From assembly GCA_002914845.1 (NCBI GenBank), contig JXTC01000043.1:116142-180141 (forward strand): a stretch of 64,000 bases of DNA, written 5' to 3'. The notes under the pieces were generated by a model, which worked only from the letters and a program-made list of their open reading frames with translations, made no database searches and was not told where the DNA came from. A program made the position numbers and the translations under genes. The first letter of the stretch is position 1. Each line of letters begins with the position of its first letter. The stretch comes from Trema orientale (taxonomy: Eukaryota > Streptophyta > Magnoliopsida > Rosales > Cannabaceae). Of the stretch, positions 12,279-24,783 are shown in pieces.

Positions 12279-13665
12279 TTATTTTCATGAAAAAAGTTGA
12301 TAAGAAGTTTGTATATATTGTCATTAAAGATCTATTCGTTTTGATATATTATATAATTGGGTGGAGGGGGGAGGGAGGATTCGATGCGGGGTACTCAATC
12401 CCAAGCCTGCCTCGCCCCAGTAAATATTAAACAGGGATTCTCGTCTTGTGTCTTGCACCATTTATAACCATGAAAAATCACCACATTCCGACCGGTGCAC
12501 TACGGTGCACTACCATGTTCGGTTAAATTGATAACCAAATTTGATGAAAATATTATATTTTAAGACAACTAATATTATATAGTATATTTTTGTAATATGA
12601 ATATTATATTTGTGCTAAAGTAGATTTAGACTTTTAGTTGGTGCATTATTGAATTATTCAGCAATTTTTAAAGTTCAATTAATAAACTTATTTCTATCTG
12701 GGGCATATTATTAAATTAATAGACATAATTCTCTTCGGACTTCTTACAAAATTCGACCAATGTACTAAAAAATGAAAAATCCTCGATGGGCTGAATTGTT
12801 TGAAAATTCTCGGATTGATTTAGAAGAATATCTTTACTTAAAATTTTTACATAAGTAACACTTTTAATAAATATTTATAAAAATACTATTTTTTTTAGAA
12901 TTGGTATTTTTCAATGGTACTCAAGGTAATCAATTGAGTTACTTGGGTTGACTAATCTAATTACTTGAAGTAACCAATCGAGCTACCTCAAGTATCTCAT
13001 CAATTAATAAAGAGTAGTAATTTTCTAAATACGTCTAAAAGTAGTATTAAACTAATTAAATCGGAGATTTTTCAAATAATTTCAAAATTTGAGATTTTTT
13101 ATTTTTATTTTTTTGAAAAATTACTATAAAAAATCTAATTTCCATATGTATTATTTTGGCCCCTTATTTACTCTCAATTTATCTATTCAAATTTTCCTTT
13201 GTTCACCTCCCTAAAATACTCTTGTCATATCTCAAAATAATTGCAAATCGGGTGGAAATTGGCATATTCAGGGCATGAAATGTGTGCTAATGAAATTCTA
13301 AAAGGTCCCACATCGGGTTCAGATATTACACACGAAGTGGTCTTCATGGTATATATTTGGGCAGACATTTGGGCTGGGCTTATAGGGGTGATTGGTTTAA
13401 GTTGGGTCAAAATTCAACTAGGGTTAGGCTTTTGTATAAAAGAGTCTCTTCATGTTGTAGATGCACAAGCTCTCCTTCTCAATCTTTCTAACATAGATTT
13501 TTATTTCATCATTTCAGTTTTTATTTTAATAAAATGTTTGAAAACCCTCTAATAGTCCTTTCACACTTTTTTTTTGAAATAAATTAACTATTTTTTCCGT
13601 TCTAAAGAATTTTTTGAGAAATGTCGCTTCTGGACATTTTTCCCGTTTAAATAATTTTTTGAGAA
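12279..13665. other. Gene-free stretch with an LTR-like fragment
   Basis: AT-rich DNA with a short GC-rich patch at about 12,362-12,425. Around 13,300-13,540 the order GTCCCACATCGG, then TTGTATAAAAGAGTC, then AATAAAATG resembles the promoter and polyadenylation layout of a small LTR, but the ends could not be fixed. The 103-codon frame across it (13,241-13,552) has no recognisable features. Confidence 0.35.
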
Positions 13666-14825
13666 ATGTTGTTCCTTTACTGTTATATATCAGGCCTCTC
13701 ATTATTTTTCCCCCTCTCTCGCTCTCTCTCTCTCTCTATAAATTCTACTCTCTCTCTCTCTAAACTTCTCTCTGAAGTTTCTCAAGTTTCTCTTACAAGA
13801 TTCTGCCTCGTTCAATTTCTCCCTCCCTCGTTCAGTTTAGGTATTCATTGTTCTTGATCATGATCATTTGATTTAGGGTTTCAAATTTGTTACCCTTTCT
13901 TCGTTCAATATTTGATTTAAGATTTCAGACTACATTATCTTTGTTCGTTCATGGGTTTCAGACTACATATTTTTCTTTAATTTCTCTTGTTTTCTTTTTT
14001 TTGGATCTGCTTGCATCTCTGAGTTTTTTTCTTAGTCACTATAATTATAGTAGGTCAGTTGTTGCAGAGAGTAATTCTTTTTTATTTGCTCTTTTGATTC
14101 TTTTCTGGTAGGTGGGTTTGATACACATTGATTTAAGCTCTAGTATACATCAACACAAGGATAGAGGATGCCTCTGATCAAATGTGAAATACTTTTGAGT
14201 TCTATAGGGTTTTATCAAGTTTCATTTGTTAACATATTTTGTTGAAACCCTCTCCTACTTTCTTTGATCTATGAGTTTTGAATTGAAGCAATTTAGTTAA
14301 AGTTAATTAGGATCTAACATCCTTTAGGTGAGTAATACTTTGGATGATCAAATTTCTCAGGGCGTGTCCATGTAACTTAATTTTAACCTTACTAAAACAA
14401 TTGTATTTTTGGAGAAGTGTGAGTGTGATGTTTCTTTTTAGTTGATAATATTTTATATTATGTTATAGATGATTCGAACCTTGATAATCTATTAATTCAT
14501 GTCCTTAAGAAAAGTACAGAACATTGAGAACTATGGACTTTAAGCTTTGTTGTTTTGATATTTTCAAACGTTGTACTATAGTCTAACTTATTGTAGTGCT
14601 AGATAGTTTCACTGACTAACATTTAATTTTCTTTGCCTAAATGGTCTGCAGACAAACACTGACTAACATTTAATTTTCTTTGCCTAAATAGTCTGCAGAT
14701 AATTAATCTTGACTCTTGATTAAAGGACACTAAATAATTATATCCACCAAACTTATACGTGTAGATCTGACAGGAAGCTTGTGCTATGGTATTATTCTTT
14801 ATATTTTTTAGCCTGAGAGTTGAAA
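13666..14825 (+). promoter_or_regulatory. CT-rich leader-like region before the unrecognised gene fragments
   Basis: Long CT tracts (13,712-13,760), a TATAAA at about 13,736 and a pyrimidine-rich leader resemble the 5' region of a plant gene on the plus strand. A direct duplication of about 45 bp (ACATTTAATTTTCTTTGCCT plus neighbours) lies at 14,609-14,699. The link to the coding fragments at 14,826 is inferred from position only. Confidence 0.3.
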
Positions 14826-15934
14826 ATGCCTGGGCTTCGAGAAATGATAGATGGGCTGGACGAGATTTTAGACCAGCTGCAATTCTCAGTTGGTTTAGAA
14901 AGGATTGCAGAATCTTATTCTACAAAACATGATATTGGCTGAGTTTCCAAATGTTCATGAGCTTCAGGATGTTAATGGGCTCCAAAATGTGATAGACAAC
15001 CTGCTTGATATCTCTGGTAATCTCGATTTAGTTAGGGATAATTTGCAGGTTGTCGTTGCTACTAATCAGTGAGCTCATCCCCTTTACAACCTGAGTTCAT
15101 TCTTGCCCTATCAGTACCATTTGATGGCTACAAAATAATATCTCAATCAGATACCGTTAATAACCGTGTTCTTAAAATTCCTATGAGGTAGGTATACGCA
15201 TATGGCTTGTGCTAAATAACAGTAGATTATTACGCATTTATTCTGGTGGTATATTTATTGATGGGTTGTTTGAATTTTTAGAAATATACATGATACCCCA
15301 TCATTAAATTGTATTTCACCACAGGACCATTATTTAGCACACTCATATGAGCACACCTATGCCGCAGGAATTTCAAGAGTACGGTTAACAACGGTATATG
15401 ATTGAGATATTATTTTTCGGCCATCAAATGGTACTGCTGGGGCAAGAATGAAAAGGGGATGAGCTGGCTGATTAGCCGCAGCGACAACCTGCATTTGCAG
15501 CGAGCGGTATGAGAGGGATTTGTGACTTAGGTAGATTAACCAGGGAGATCGACCAGGTCCATCTTTTGTGGTGTACTGCAATTTTGTTAAACTATTAACT
15601 TTTTAAGATGATAAATGAGGTTTATGCCAGTTATGAAGCAGCTTCTGAGTGGAAGTCAAAAAATATTGAGAAAATTTTTTTTATGGATTTTCCTGACCTG
15701 CAAATTAGGAATCAGCGAGCGGTATGAGAGGGATTTGTGACTTAGGTAGATTAACCAGGGAGATTAACCAGGTCCATCTTTTGTGGTGTACTGCAATTTT
15801 GTTAAACTATTAACTTTTTAAGACGATAAATGAGGTTTATGCCAGTTATGAAGCAGCTTCTGAGTGGAAGTCAAAAAATATTGGGAAAATTCCTTTTATG
15901 GATTTTCCTGATGGAGAAGATAGTATTGATCAGG
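14826..15934 (+). pseudogene. Broken pieces of an unrecognised Leu-rich protein gene
   Basis: I do not recognise this gene. A frame from the ATG at 14826 reads MPGLREMIDGLDEILDQLQF and stops at about 14,942. A shifted frame continues at once with QNLILQNMILAEFPNVHEL and NVIDNLLDISGNLDLVRDNL, then stops after VVVATNQ at about 15,071. The change of frame within one helical, leucine-rich stretch suggests a frameshift. Further on, INEVYASYEAASEWKSKN occurs twice (about 15,609 and 15,826), the second time followed by FMDFPDGEDSIDQ and a GT splice-donor-like site at about 15,934. Part of the sequence is also present inverted (next entry). It looks like a once real gene, rearranged and dead. Confidence 0.4.
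15046..15500. repeat. Imperfect inverted repeat of a coding-like segment
   Basis: Arms at about 15,046-15,186 and 15,357-15,495 are reverse complements with scattered changes. Read on the plus strand in the left arm and on the minus strand in the right arm, both give related peptides (LQVVVATNQ with stop; LQMQVVAAANQPAHPLF). The right arm has an open 74-codon frame on the minus strand. A transcript would fold into a hairpin with a loop of about 170 bases. Confidence 0.7.
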
Positions 15935-16460
15935 TAATAGCCAATTGCTTCCCCCTCCGCTAATTCGCTTTTTTCCTTATTAATAGATAACCATAACCTT
16001 AAAACTAGGTCCATCTTTTGTGGTGTACTGCAATTTTGTTAAACTATTAACTTTTTAAGACGATGATAGATAACCATAACCTTAATCACTTTTTTCCTTA
16101 TTGATAGATAACCATAACCTTAAAACTAGGTCCATCTTTGTGGTGTACTGTAATTTTGTTAAACTATTAACTTTTTAAGACGATGATAGATAACCATAAC
16201 CTTAAATACAGCCTTAAAATGGTGTACTGCAATTTTGTTAAACTATTAACTTTTTAAGACGATGATAGAAAACCATAACCTTAATCACTTTTTTCCTTAT
16301 TGATAGATAACCATAACCTTAAAACTAAGTCATCTTTTGTGGTATACTGCAATTTTGTTAAACTATTAACTTTTTAAGACGATGATTTTGTGGTGTACTG
16401 CAATTTTGTTAAACTATTAACTTTTTAAGACGATGATAGATAACCATAACCTTAAATACA
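15565..16460. repeat. Local minisatellite-like expansion (seven core copies)
   Basis: The core GTGTACTGCAATTTTGTTAA followed by ACTATTAACTTTTTAAGA occurs at about 15,570, 15,785, 16,020, 16,140, 16,220, 16,342 and 16,389. It alternates with GATAGATAACCATAACCTTA. Unit length varies from about 50 to 240 bases, so this is stepwise local duplication rather than a regular satellite. The first copies overlap the end of the coding-like fragments. Confidence 0.9.
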
Positions 16461-16469
16461 GCTTGTGCT

Positions 16470-16568
16470 GATAATAGGTTTTCACGCCTACTCCCGGTGT
16501 GGTTTGAACTTAGGAACGAGATCTCAGGTAATGAATGCTCTTACCACTTGAGCTAACTCACTTCGTCA
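16470..16568 (-). mobile_element. tRNA-derived SINE head
   Basis: On the minus strand a pol III box A (TTAGCTCAAGTGGTAAGAGC, 16,537-16,556) is followed by a box B (GTTCAAACC, 16,501-16,509) at tRNA-like spacing. There is no acceptor-stem pairing or anticodon loop I would accept as a tRNA gene, so a SINE head is the better reading. The poly-A end was not located. Confidence 0.65.
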
Positions 16569-16599
16569 GAAATTGTGCTTATAATTAGTCTTATAGAGA

Positions 16600-17469
16600 T
16601 GCAAGAATCATAAAAAATAAAAAAGGAAAAAAAAAATTGTCTCACATGCTTAGTGCAATGTACGATTTACCCTTCATGAAAAACTTTTAACATTTATTAT
16701 ATGTTCCTTTTTCAGTTCATTGTTTGGGTTTGATGTCATGCTTAATTATTTCTCTTCTTTAAGTCAATTTCAGCTCCAAAACTTACATTTCTTTCATTAT
16801 TATGAGGGATTTTCGGGTAAGGTATAACAAATATGTATCTTTTATATGTATATATATAGATCAGAGAGAGAGAGATTGTGTAATTCTAATAAAATTAGGT
16901 GAGGATAAAAGTTTGTTCTTTTTGAAAACTAGATCATAAACCGAACATTTCGCCTAAACTCGAAGATATGTTTTTGTGAATGTTTCGTCCTGATTATAAC
17001 CAACTTAACCCAAGTAGTATCGTATATCCAACACAACTCATTTTATTGTCCTATTTATCAGATTAGGCCAATCAAAGATTTGTCGGTGTTCTTAGGCAAA
17101 CTGGGGGCCCAATGAAGGATACAATGGATTGAACCAGAAGAAAGCTGATTCTTAGAGAACTACAAGACTTTTTAATTACTAAAAATACATTCAGTATTAG
17201 CTCAGTCCAAAAATGAATGACAGAATCAATCAGATTCCAGATTAGGGGGGAGTTTTCAACCAAAAAGCCTTAATCCAGCCCCAGTCCATATAGATACTGT
17301 TCCATGAATGTGAAATTTTCAGTTCTCTTGCTCCAATTTATGCCATGAAGATCACCGAAACTGTGTCCGAGATGCCACATTATGCATCAAAAACGAAGAG
17401 ACCTGTCAGTTGACTTCCAAAACAAAAAAAAAAAAAAAAAAAAAACCTCAGGGAAATCCATGTGAACAT
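16600..17469 (-). repeat. Second copy of the glucosidase II beta 3' flank
   Basis: Collinear with 1,341-2,303, with small deletions and a 22-base A run (17,425-17,446). It shows that the duplicated unit includes DNA downstream of the gene, so the copy arose by DNA-level duplication and not by retrotransposition, in keeping with the retained introns. Confidence 0.8.
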
Positions 17470-19154
17470 TCAAAGCTCATCATAGTTTTGTGGTTGTTCC
17501 TTGTTCATCAAGTCTAGTTTATGTTGCATTTCCTACCAATTCAACATCAATCCAGTCCATCAGTAATTAGACAATTAGCGATGGAGAAAGTGATTCACAT
17601 TGCAAAATATATGTGAATCATACCTTAAGTTTTTCCCCGACGCATAGGGCCGGCGTGGATAGCAATGCTACATATCTGCCATGACAAACAGAACATTAAT
17701 ACAACTTTGGAAGAGAAGAAAATAATACATAAATATACACACACATGTACTCGCAGCGGCTTGGTTTATCTACATCAGTAATCTCATTTTTCAATCCACA
17801 TCTAAGCTTAACCTGAAGGAGAAATATATGCAGATATTTGTGTGAAAAGAACTATATATTGAAAAATTACAATGGAAACAGAAACAGACTAAAAAGTAAT
17901 CAAATTGATAAAGTACAAAGTGCAATCTGAAAATAGACGACAAGAAGCACCTTAAAACTTCTATCAGGTCCATTCCAGCATTTATCGCCATTTGAAAAGA
18001 TCATGACCCTGTATGAGTCCTCAAATTTGTACCATTTGCCTAGTTACAGGAAAATATGTAAGAAAGAAATCAGACGGGAGCAAACAACAAAGCAAATTAA
18101 TCAAAATTTAGGTGATTAAACATGTATAAAAACAAATGGAAAATAAATAAAAATCTATCCCAAGATTCACAAGACATGAAACACTGATAAATAACAAACA
18201 AACAAACAAAAGGAAGGAAAGGGAAGCAAACATCTAGTGTTATTTTTCCTTTTCTTTTAAAATTGTTAAGGTCCAAGATTTAGCTTAAACCCATATCAGA
18301 AAAGAAAATAATGATTTGGTTTAAACCCAATGAAAAATTCATGATTTTTCCAAGATCGAAGAAAATCAACACTTTTTTATGTTGAGTTAACCAGCGTAAT
18401 CCCAAATTCATATCCTCTTTTATTTAGTAATTTACTAGAAGATTGAATCAATGGTTTACTTATTAATTTATTGAATTGCATTCATTTATGTAAGGAAAGA
18501 ACATCAGAGCCTATAAGGATAAAGGACATAAGAAGAGACACCTACCCCAAACGAGTTGTGCTGTGTCCCTCTACCAGGGAAGCTTGTTTATATGGGCACA
18601 CTTTGTAAACAGACCCGAACAAAGAATTTTTGGAAGCCCGATGGTGAGTTTCATGAAATTTATCAAATCTAAAACTCCCCAAACTATCTAGATTACATTA
18701 TAAATAAACAGAAGGTAATAAAATATATTACTTGCTCTCCTTGCTTTCAAACATTGACCTTAGAACAGAACTCCTTATCTACTCCTGAAATTTGCACACC
18801 GAGTTTAGCCATCAAATCAAGCCAACAACAAACTTTTGCCATAAAGCAAAATTTCTACGCCATAATTACCAATGCCTGCCAATTCATACTAACCAAAATC
18901 ATGCCTTAGCTCTTGTGTCACGCTAGATATTCTCGACCGTATTTTAGACAACTTGGCACTGGACTCATCATATTCCTTGCGTACACTAGCAGCATCTAAG
19001 GAAGCCAAAATGCACGCAAGTCCTTCCGAACTATTATTTCGGACATTAAAAACCAAACTAAAATACTTTTTCGGTTCTACCTGACTGATTGACTGGAGTC
19101 TGAAACCCGGAGAATGTTCTGCACCTTTTGTTGTATCGTCTCCAACCAAGAAGA

Positions 19155-19478
19155 ATAGGTACCTTGTACTGTAATAGGAGTAATAGAGGGATAACAAGGA
19201 AGAACAAAGAAGAATAGATCTTGTATTGCTAAAGAATTAATTACACAAGTGTTAGACTTTCGAGCGGTCTTAACTCTCTCCCAACATGAGCTCAATACTC
19301 ATTTACAACATACAAAACTGAACTACCTAAACCAGCCTCTCAAGAACTCTTTATAAGCCTCTCACTCACTAGCTAATCAAGATTACAACTAACTAACCTC
19401 CCTCTCTTCATAACCATCTATTCAAACTAACAAACTCTAACTAACTACCTGAACCAGCCCATAATTGGGTACTTATCA
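19155..19478 (-). mobile_element. Solo-LTR-like insertion in the second glucosidase copy
   Basis: About 324 bases absent from the intact gene replace the junction of exons 8 and 9. Read on the minus strand it starts TGATAAGTACCC, has a TTATAAAGAG TATA-like site in mid-element and ends near CTATTACAGTACAAGG, an LTR-like layout. No clean 5-bp target duplication is visible, probably because host sequence was lost at the same place; the 3' end is approximate. Confidence 0.5.
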
Positions 19479-20298
19479 ATCTTCTACCTCATCCTCTATA
19501 ACATCGTCATCATATTTATGATGTTCAACAGTTTCTGAAGCATAGCCATCATCTTCATCGTCAGGTGTACTGTCCTTCGGCAGCTCTTCATTGTTTTCAT
19601 TGGCTTCACGATTATTATCTTATTCAGCATTGGTATCCTCTGTTTGCTTCCCAGTGTTTTCTCCAGTCCAGCGAGAAGCAACAAGTCGGCCCAGTTCTTC
19701 CCTTGTCAATCCCTCAGTAGTTTCAGGTATACCATTGCCCTAAAGATACCAAGGAAGTAAACAACAATAAACTCAAAGCAAAAAGATAATCTCCTTCAAA
19801 ATACAAAGCAGAAAATAAAATAAAAACAAAAGATAGATACTAGATAGGACTGCAAAGTCAAACTTAACAAGGACTAAGGAACTTCAACAACTAATCATTA
19901 AAATTCCAAGTCTAAAAGAATATCACAATTCTGAATAAATAAATAAGTAGATAGATAAATATGCTGATCACAGAAAGCATCCCAATCTGTTTAACATATG
20001 AGTGAAAATTTTGCAAAGAATCAGCATCATCAATTCAATTGTTTCCATAACTCCTATGTTGCCATAATTAAATGTAAAACCACCATAGGACTACTGGTTT
20101 ACTGTTTCCATGTTCATATTCCTCGTAGTTGTGGTCGAAAAAAGGTATCAAAAGACACAAAGAGCCAACAATCATATTAGACCAGTCCAGCAGGGAACTA
20201 CATGACGGACATATTAAACAATCCACCACTATAAAATAATCAACAATGATACTGTAAACAGAGCAGAATCGCACAGAAAGTGAAGTTGATTTAGAAAA

Positions 20299-20764
20299 GG
20301 CTTATTGGCGCCACTAGTCCCCCACCTTTGAGTGTTTTGGCATATTGATCCCGGACCTTTATTTTTTGGCATTTAAATTCCCAAAGTTACACAAAACTAG
20401 CAAACAAGTCCTTTTCTCCGTTACCGTTCAAATTTGCCATTAAAAATTCATATGACAATCTCATTAGACTCATTTTGCGGGTAATTCTGTAAAATCACTT
20501 ATCACTCTCCTCCCCTCTCTACGACCCATCTCTTCGTTCTGCAACATTGCAAACCCAGGTATTATTCCTTAAAAAAGAATAGCAAAACCCAAATAATTAC
20601 ACTGAATGACAAAAGTGGCTTATATGATTTTCGTTTGCATTGGTGAAGCTTGGGCCCAATGTTGTCTTCTTGTCCATAGAATAATATAAAAGAAGCATTT
20701 ACTATGAATTAAGATGCAACCTATTTCACCCACTCCCAATGATTTTAAACTAGACATCGATATG

Positions 20765-20799
<35 letters not shown>

Positions 20800-21519
20800 C
20801 AAAATTAATCAGCCAAGGACAAGAAAGGATCCTCATTTAACGTAAATCAAAGTAAAAGCCCTTTAATTTTTGAAATGTAAAATAAATTAGAAAGAATCAA
20901 AAGGATTCAAACAAAGATAGATCTAAAATTGATAATAAAAAATAAAATAAAAGAAGAAGAAGAAGATAGATCTACAAATCAAGGAAGTGAAAACCAGTAG
21001 ATGTCATCACTCTCTACTTGTCTCTACCGAAACTACCAATTAAGCTTCTGATGCCCAGTAGCTTTATCAACATAAGAGGAAATCGCTCTCAGCACCATAA
21101 TTCCTTGAAGCTGCTAAGCATGGTCCTGAGAGAGATTTCTTTAGGTGTAAATCTATTAGCTTGCTACTCGATATGGACGTTGAATTTTGCTAAGCCATGT
21201 CTTTGGATCTGGACTTTTCTCAATAACTGGGTTTGCAATTTTTCTTTTCTTTTACCAAAAAAAAAAAAAAAAAAAAAAAGATGAAGAAGAATACCTTATC
21301 TGGGTATGAAGAGGACCGTGAGTGATTTTACATAAATACCCTCAAAATTAGCAAACGATCAGGCCATGTGGAATTTTAAAGGTAAATTTGAACGATAACA
21401 GATAAAGGACTTGTTTGCTGTTGTTGTGTAACTTTGAGAATTTAAATGCCAAAAAATAAAGGTCTGGAACCGATATGCCAAAACACTCAAAGGTGTGGGA
21501 CTAATGGCGCCTATAAGCC
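20299..21519. mobile_element. Mutator-like element, about 1.2 kb, long terminal inverted repeats
   Basis: Both ends begin GGCTTAT(T/A)GGCGCCA and are inverted over about 200 bases, including CACCTTTGAGTGTTTTGGCA. The flanks are TTTAGAAAA (20,290-20,298) and TTGAGAAAA (21,520-21,528), a 9-bp target duplication with one mismatch, as expected for Mutator-like transposons. The interior has A runs at 20,765-20,793 and 21,258-21,279 and no recognised coding sequence, so it is non-autonomous. It lies in an intron of the dead glucosidase copy and is missing from the other copies. Confidence 0.85.
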
Positions 21520-24500
21520 TTGAGAAAACTAGGCAAGAGGATTTGCCTTCCTTGTCAAGAAATCAAGATACTATAGTAAGTTGAAATTTTGAAAATAAAT
21601 AACATGTAGCAGTGGAATACATCAAGTAGGAGCGGAATACATCTCCAATAAATAGAGTTGGTGCATGGAAACTCACTGTATCTGTGACTTTATCAGGAGA
21701 CACCTTACTTCCAACATCAGTTCCACTTTCAGATGTAGCTGAGGACTCTTCTATCTCTTCCGTAGTGTGCTACACTGAGAGAGAGGGACATTGATGTAGG
21801 ACAGGTATTAAAAAGAAAAAAGAAAAAAAAAATAGAAAGAAAGTTCGAATACTCTTGATATTTGTCATAATTTTATAAACAGGTTTGACAATGTTTGATA
21901 TAGCTAGCCCCTACATACAGATAGACAACTCAACTAGAAAACTTATTATAACTCAAAATCAGATAAAACTTGAATGCTTTAAACATAGGTAAACAGGAAT
22001 GTTATCACTTTCTAAATTTTCACCGAAGTTCGTAAAGTAAGAATCTTGGTCTCCATCAAACACGTTTAGAATCATGTAATAATCTAATAAATAAAGCATC
22101 AGTTCAGCAGATACATATTTGTTGGAAGAATATTAGAAAGCACAAACTCTTAATACGTGTTCAACACCGTGAACTGAAGACCTTCCATTTGTATCACCAC
22201 GTTCAACTTCCGCATCTAAATCATCATGGACATCCACAGCATCCGATTAAAAAGAGGCAACGCGAGAAGTAGGAGGAAAATATTTACAAGTGCAGTGGAT
22301 AGACTCTAACCACAGACTAATTTCAAGAAACAAATATAGATATTCTAGAGGCTACAATCACAAATGACAAAATGACATCAACAAGTTCCAGCTTTGTAAT
22401 TGCGGATTAGTAGAGAGAGAGGTTCAAATGGCTACAATCACAAATGACAAAAAGACATCAGAGAGAGAGAGGAGATTAACTAAAAAACTCTCATAACCTG
22501 ATCCAAAGGAGAATCCTCTACAAGGCCTATCTTATCATCATCTTTGCTTACTGTTTTAGCTTCATGATTTGCTTTATTTATACCATCAACAATTTCCTGC
22601 TTATCTTCCCCCTCAATTTTGCTTTTCTCCTGAGCTTCTTTCTTCTCCTTCTCTTCTTTTTTCTTTCTGCAAACGTTCCTTCTCCTCTGCCTTTTCTATT
22701 TGTTCTTTATGCTCTGAGGTGAAAAGTAATCTTAGATATTTCCAATAAGATGCAACAAGATCGAAAATTCTAACTTGGTTAATGCGCAATAAAGTACTTG
22801 CAGCATCAGAATATGGTTAAGGTACTATAATAACCATAAATTAATAAGCCAGCCTCGAATATTTCATACTCTGTTAACCTTCCATGAACACACCACTGTG
22901 CTTTACTATTAATTGCTGAAGGCTATTATCAAAGGAGAGACATAAGAATATGCAGTGTTTTCCTGGTTAAAAAGAAAAAAGAGGGAGCATAGAGGCAGAA
23001 AAATTTTCAATAAATTTTGTGATCATTCTAATACTGCATGGCCAGAAGTGTTTCCTTATTCTCAAATTTCAAATAACTCTTGTAGTCTATGAAATATAAC
23101 ACTGGTTAATTATGCAGAAAGTTGATTGTCATCTAGCAAGACTCAATCAATCTGACCATAACGAAAAGAAGAAACCGCCAATTCATTTTTCCTTCAAGGC
23201 TTCAACAAATAGATGATTGCGTACATGTAGATAATTATAAATCTAAACAGCAGACAGTTTTTGTTTCCCTTGCTATCCAACCAGGTGACCCTCATAGTTG
23301 GTTTGAAACTTGGGAGAAAAACACGAAGACAAGCTGCAGTTTGTGATCCAATATCTTGAAATTTTTTCCCTTTTCAATATATCACCATGTTCTTACAGTA
23401 GTCAAATCCATTTGACATATAAAATAGAGTGTCTCTCACAATATAATGAGATTAGTCGGAGCATAACATATTAAAAGATGCTGACTTATTTGCAAATCAA
23501 AATAATTTTTTTACAACCTATGGACATGGCAAAGGTCGTAAATAAAAACTTAGTTAAAACAAGTACGAACACTATACTATATAACACAAAAAATTATACC
23601 TTCAAACTGCTGGACTAGTCGATTAAGCATTTCCTCTTCCTTTTGCAGCTTTGATAGTTCTGCCTCATCCTGGCTATAGCTTCTTTTGCTAGTTCAAATT
23701 CCTGCTTTCGTACTGCAACATCCTCTTGAAAAGTTGCAATTTTTCTCGTCAGTTTGTCTCTGGCCACTTTTTCAGCCTCCCAACACGTATTTGGGCACTT
23801 TACATTACCATCATACTCATCGTTCCCATCGCAGCAGTCTGAGATTGATGACTAGTTAGTGTTATTAACAAATTAGAGCAAAACAAAGTATCTATTCTAG
23901 CTAGAAACAACAGTTCAATAAAGATCTTAGAATCCTGAGCTACCTGCCAATTACATTTCAGTGAAAATCAGCAAGAAAAGAAGCCTCTTACCAATGAATT
24001 TCTTACTTCTTTTTCATAAGACCTTTTTTAACCAATTAGTAGATGATGATAAAACTACATAGTTTCTATAAAGCACAAAAGTGGCTTTTGTTTCTCAACA
24101 AAGCATAGAAGACAGGAAATTTCGAAGCCGATATCGATGTCGTGAGGCTACTTACCGCATATGTCATCATTCACTCTGGAAGAGTATAAATCAAAGGAAC
24201 ATGTCCTGCATTCCTACAGTAAAATCTTCCACTTGGGAAGCAGATGTTCCTACAACCAAAATATGAGTAACGAAAATTGAATGTAACGTACGAAATCAGA
24301 AAAATCTTCAGCTAATATGCATCACAACAAAGGCCCCAAATGGAAACACAAGACTAATCCAATATTTTGATACATAACCAAATTTAGATATAAATAAAAA
24401 GGGAAATAGAGAAAAAGAAACGGGGTGGCAACGGTGGAAGTCTGGAAGAATGATACCAGGTCCATCGGTGCAATCAGGGCAATCGAAGAAGTTATCGCTG

Positions 24501-24783
24501 AGTTGGGCTTTGTAGTATTTCTCATCTGGGTATTTATTAAAACAGTAACATCAGTCATTCTTCAACCATATCTACACATATAGATATGTACATACATATA
24601 CATACATACATATATATATATATATAAATTGAAGAAAAAAAAGGGAGTGGGGGTGGGAAAGAAAATGGGAATGGACCTTCAGGAGCGATTCCGAGTTATT
24701 TGGGTCGAAGAGACTGATCTGACGATGGAAGCTGCACTTAAATCGCAGAACACAACCCAAAACACCACGATTCTTAGCTTCAT

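Larger units (their letters stand above)
17470..24783 (-). pseudogene. Second copy of glucosidase II beta, dead
   Basis: Equivalents of nearly all exons lie in order with introns: exon 1 near 24,675-24,783, exon 2 near 24,450-24,530, exon 3 near 24,155-24,250, exon 4 near 23,600-23,840, exon 5 near 22,500-22,720, exon 6 near 22,160-22,245, exon 7 near 21,677-21,770, part of exon 8 near 19,480-19,740, and exons 9-16 between 19,130 and 17,470. Lesions: a 2-base loss in exon 1 leading to an early stop, a loss of about 48 bases in exon 2, single-base shifts in exons 3, 4, 5 and 13, loss of the 3' end of exon 8 and start of exon 9 at an LTR insertion, and deletion of the middle of exon 9. The final tetrapeptide reads YDEL instead of HDEL. 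A Mutator-like element sits between the exon 7 and exon 8 equivalents. It cannot make the full protein. Confidence 0.93.

Noticed and set aside
13241..13552. 103-codon open frame on the plus strand
   Set aside because: Overlaps an LTR-like stretch, has no recognisable motif, and its hydrophobic look follows from T-rich DNA.
14826..15934. Intact plus-strand gene
   Set aside because: Frame changes, a stop within the helical region, an inverted partial copy and duplicated pieces argue for a dead locus.
16470..16568. Possible tRNA gene (boxes A and B present)
   Set aside because: No acceptor-stem pairing or proper anticodon arm; better explained as a SINE head. The same applies at 55,474-55,650 and 58,502-58,572.
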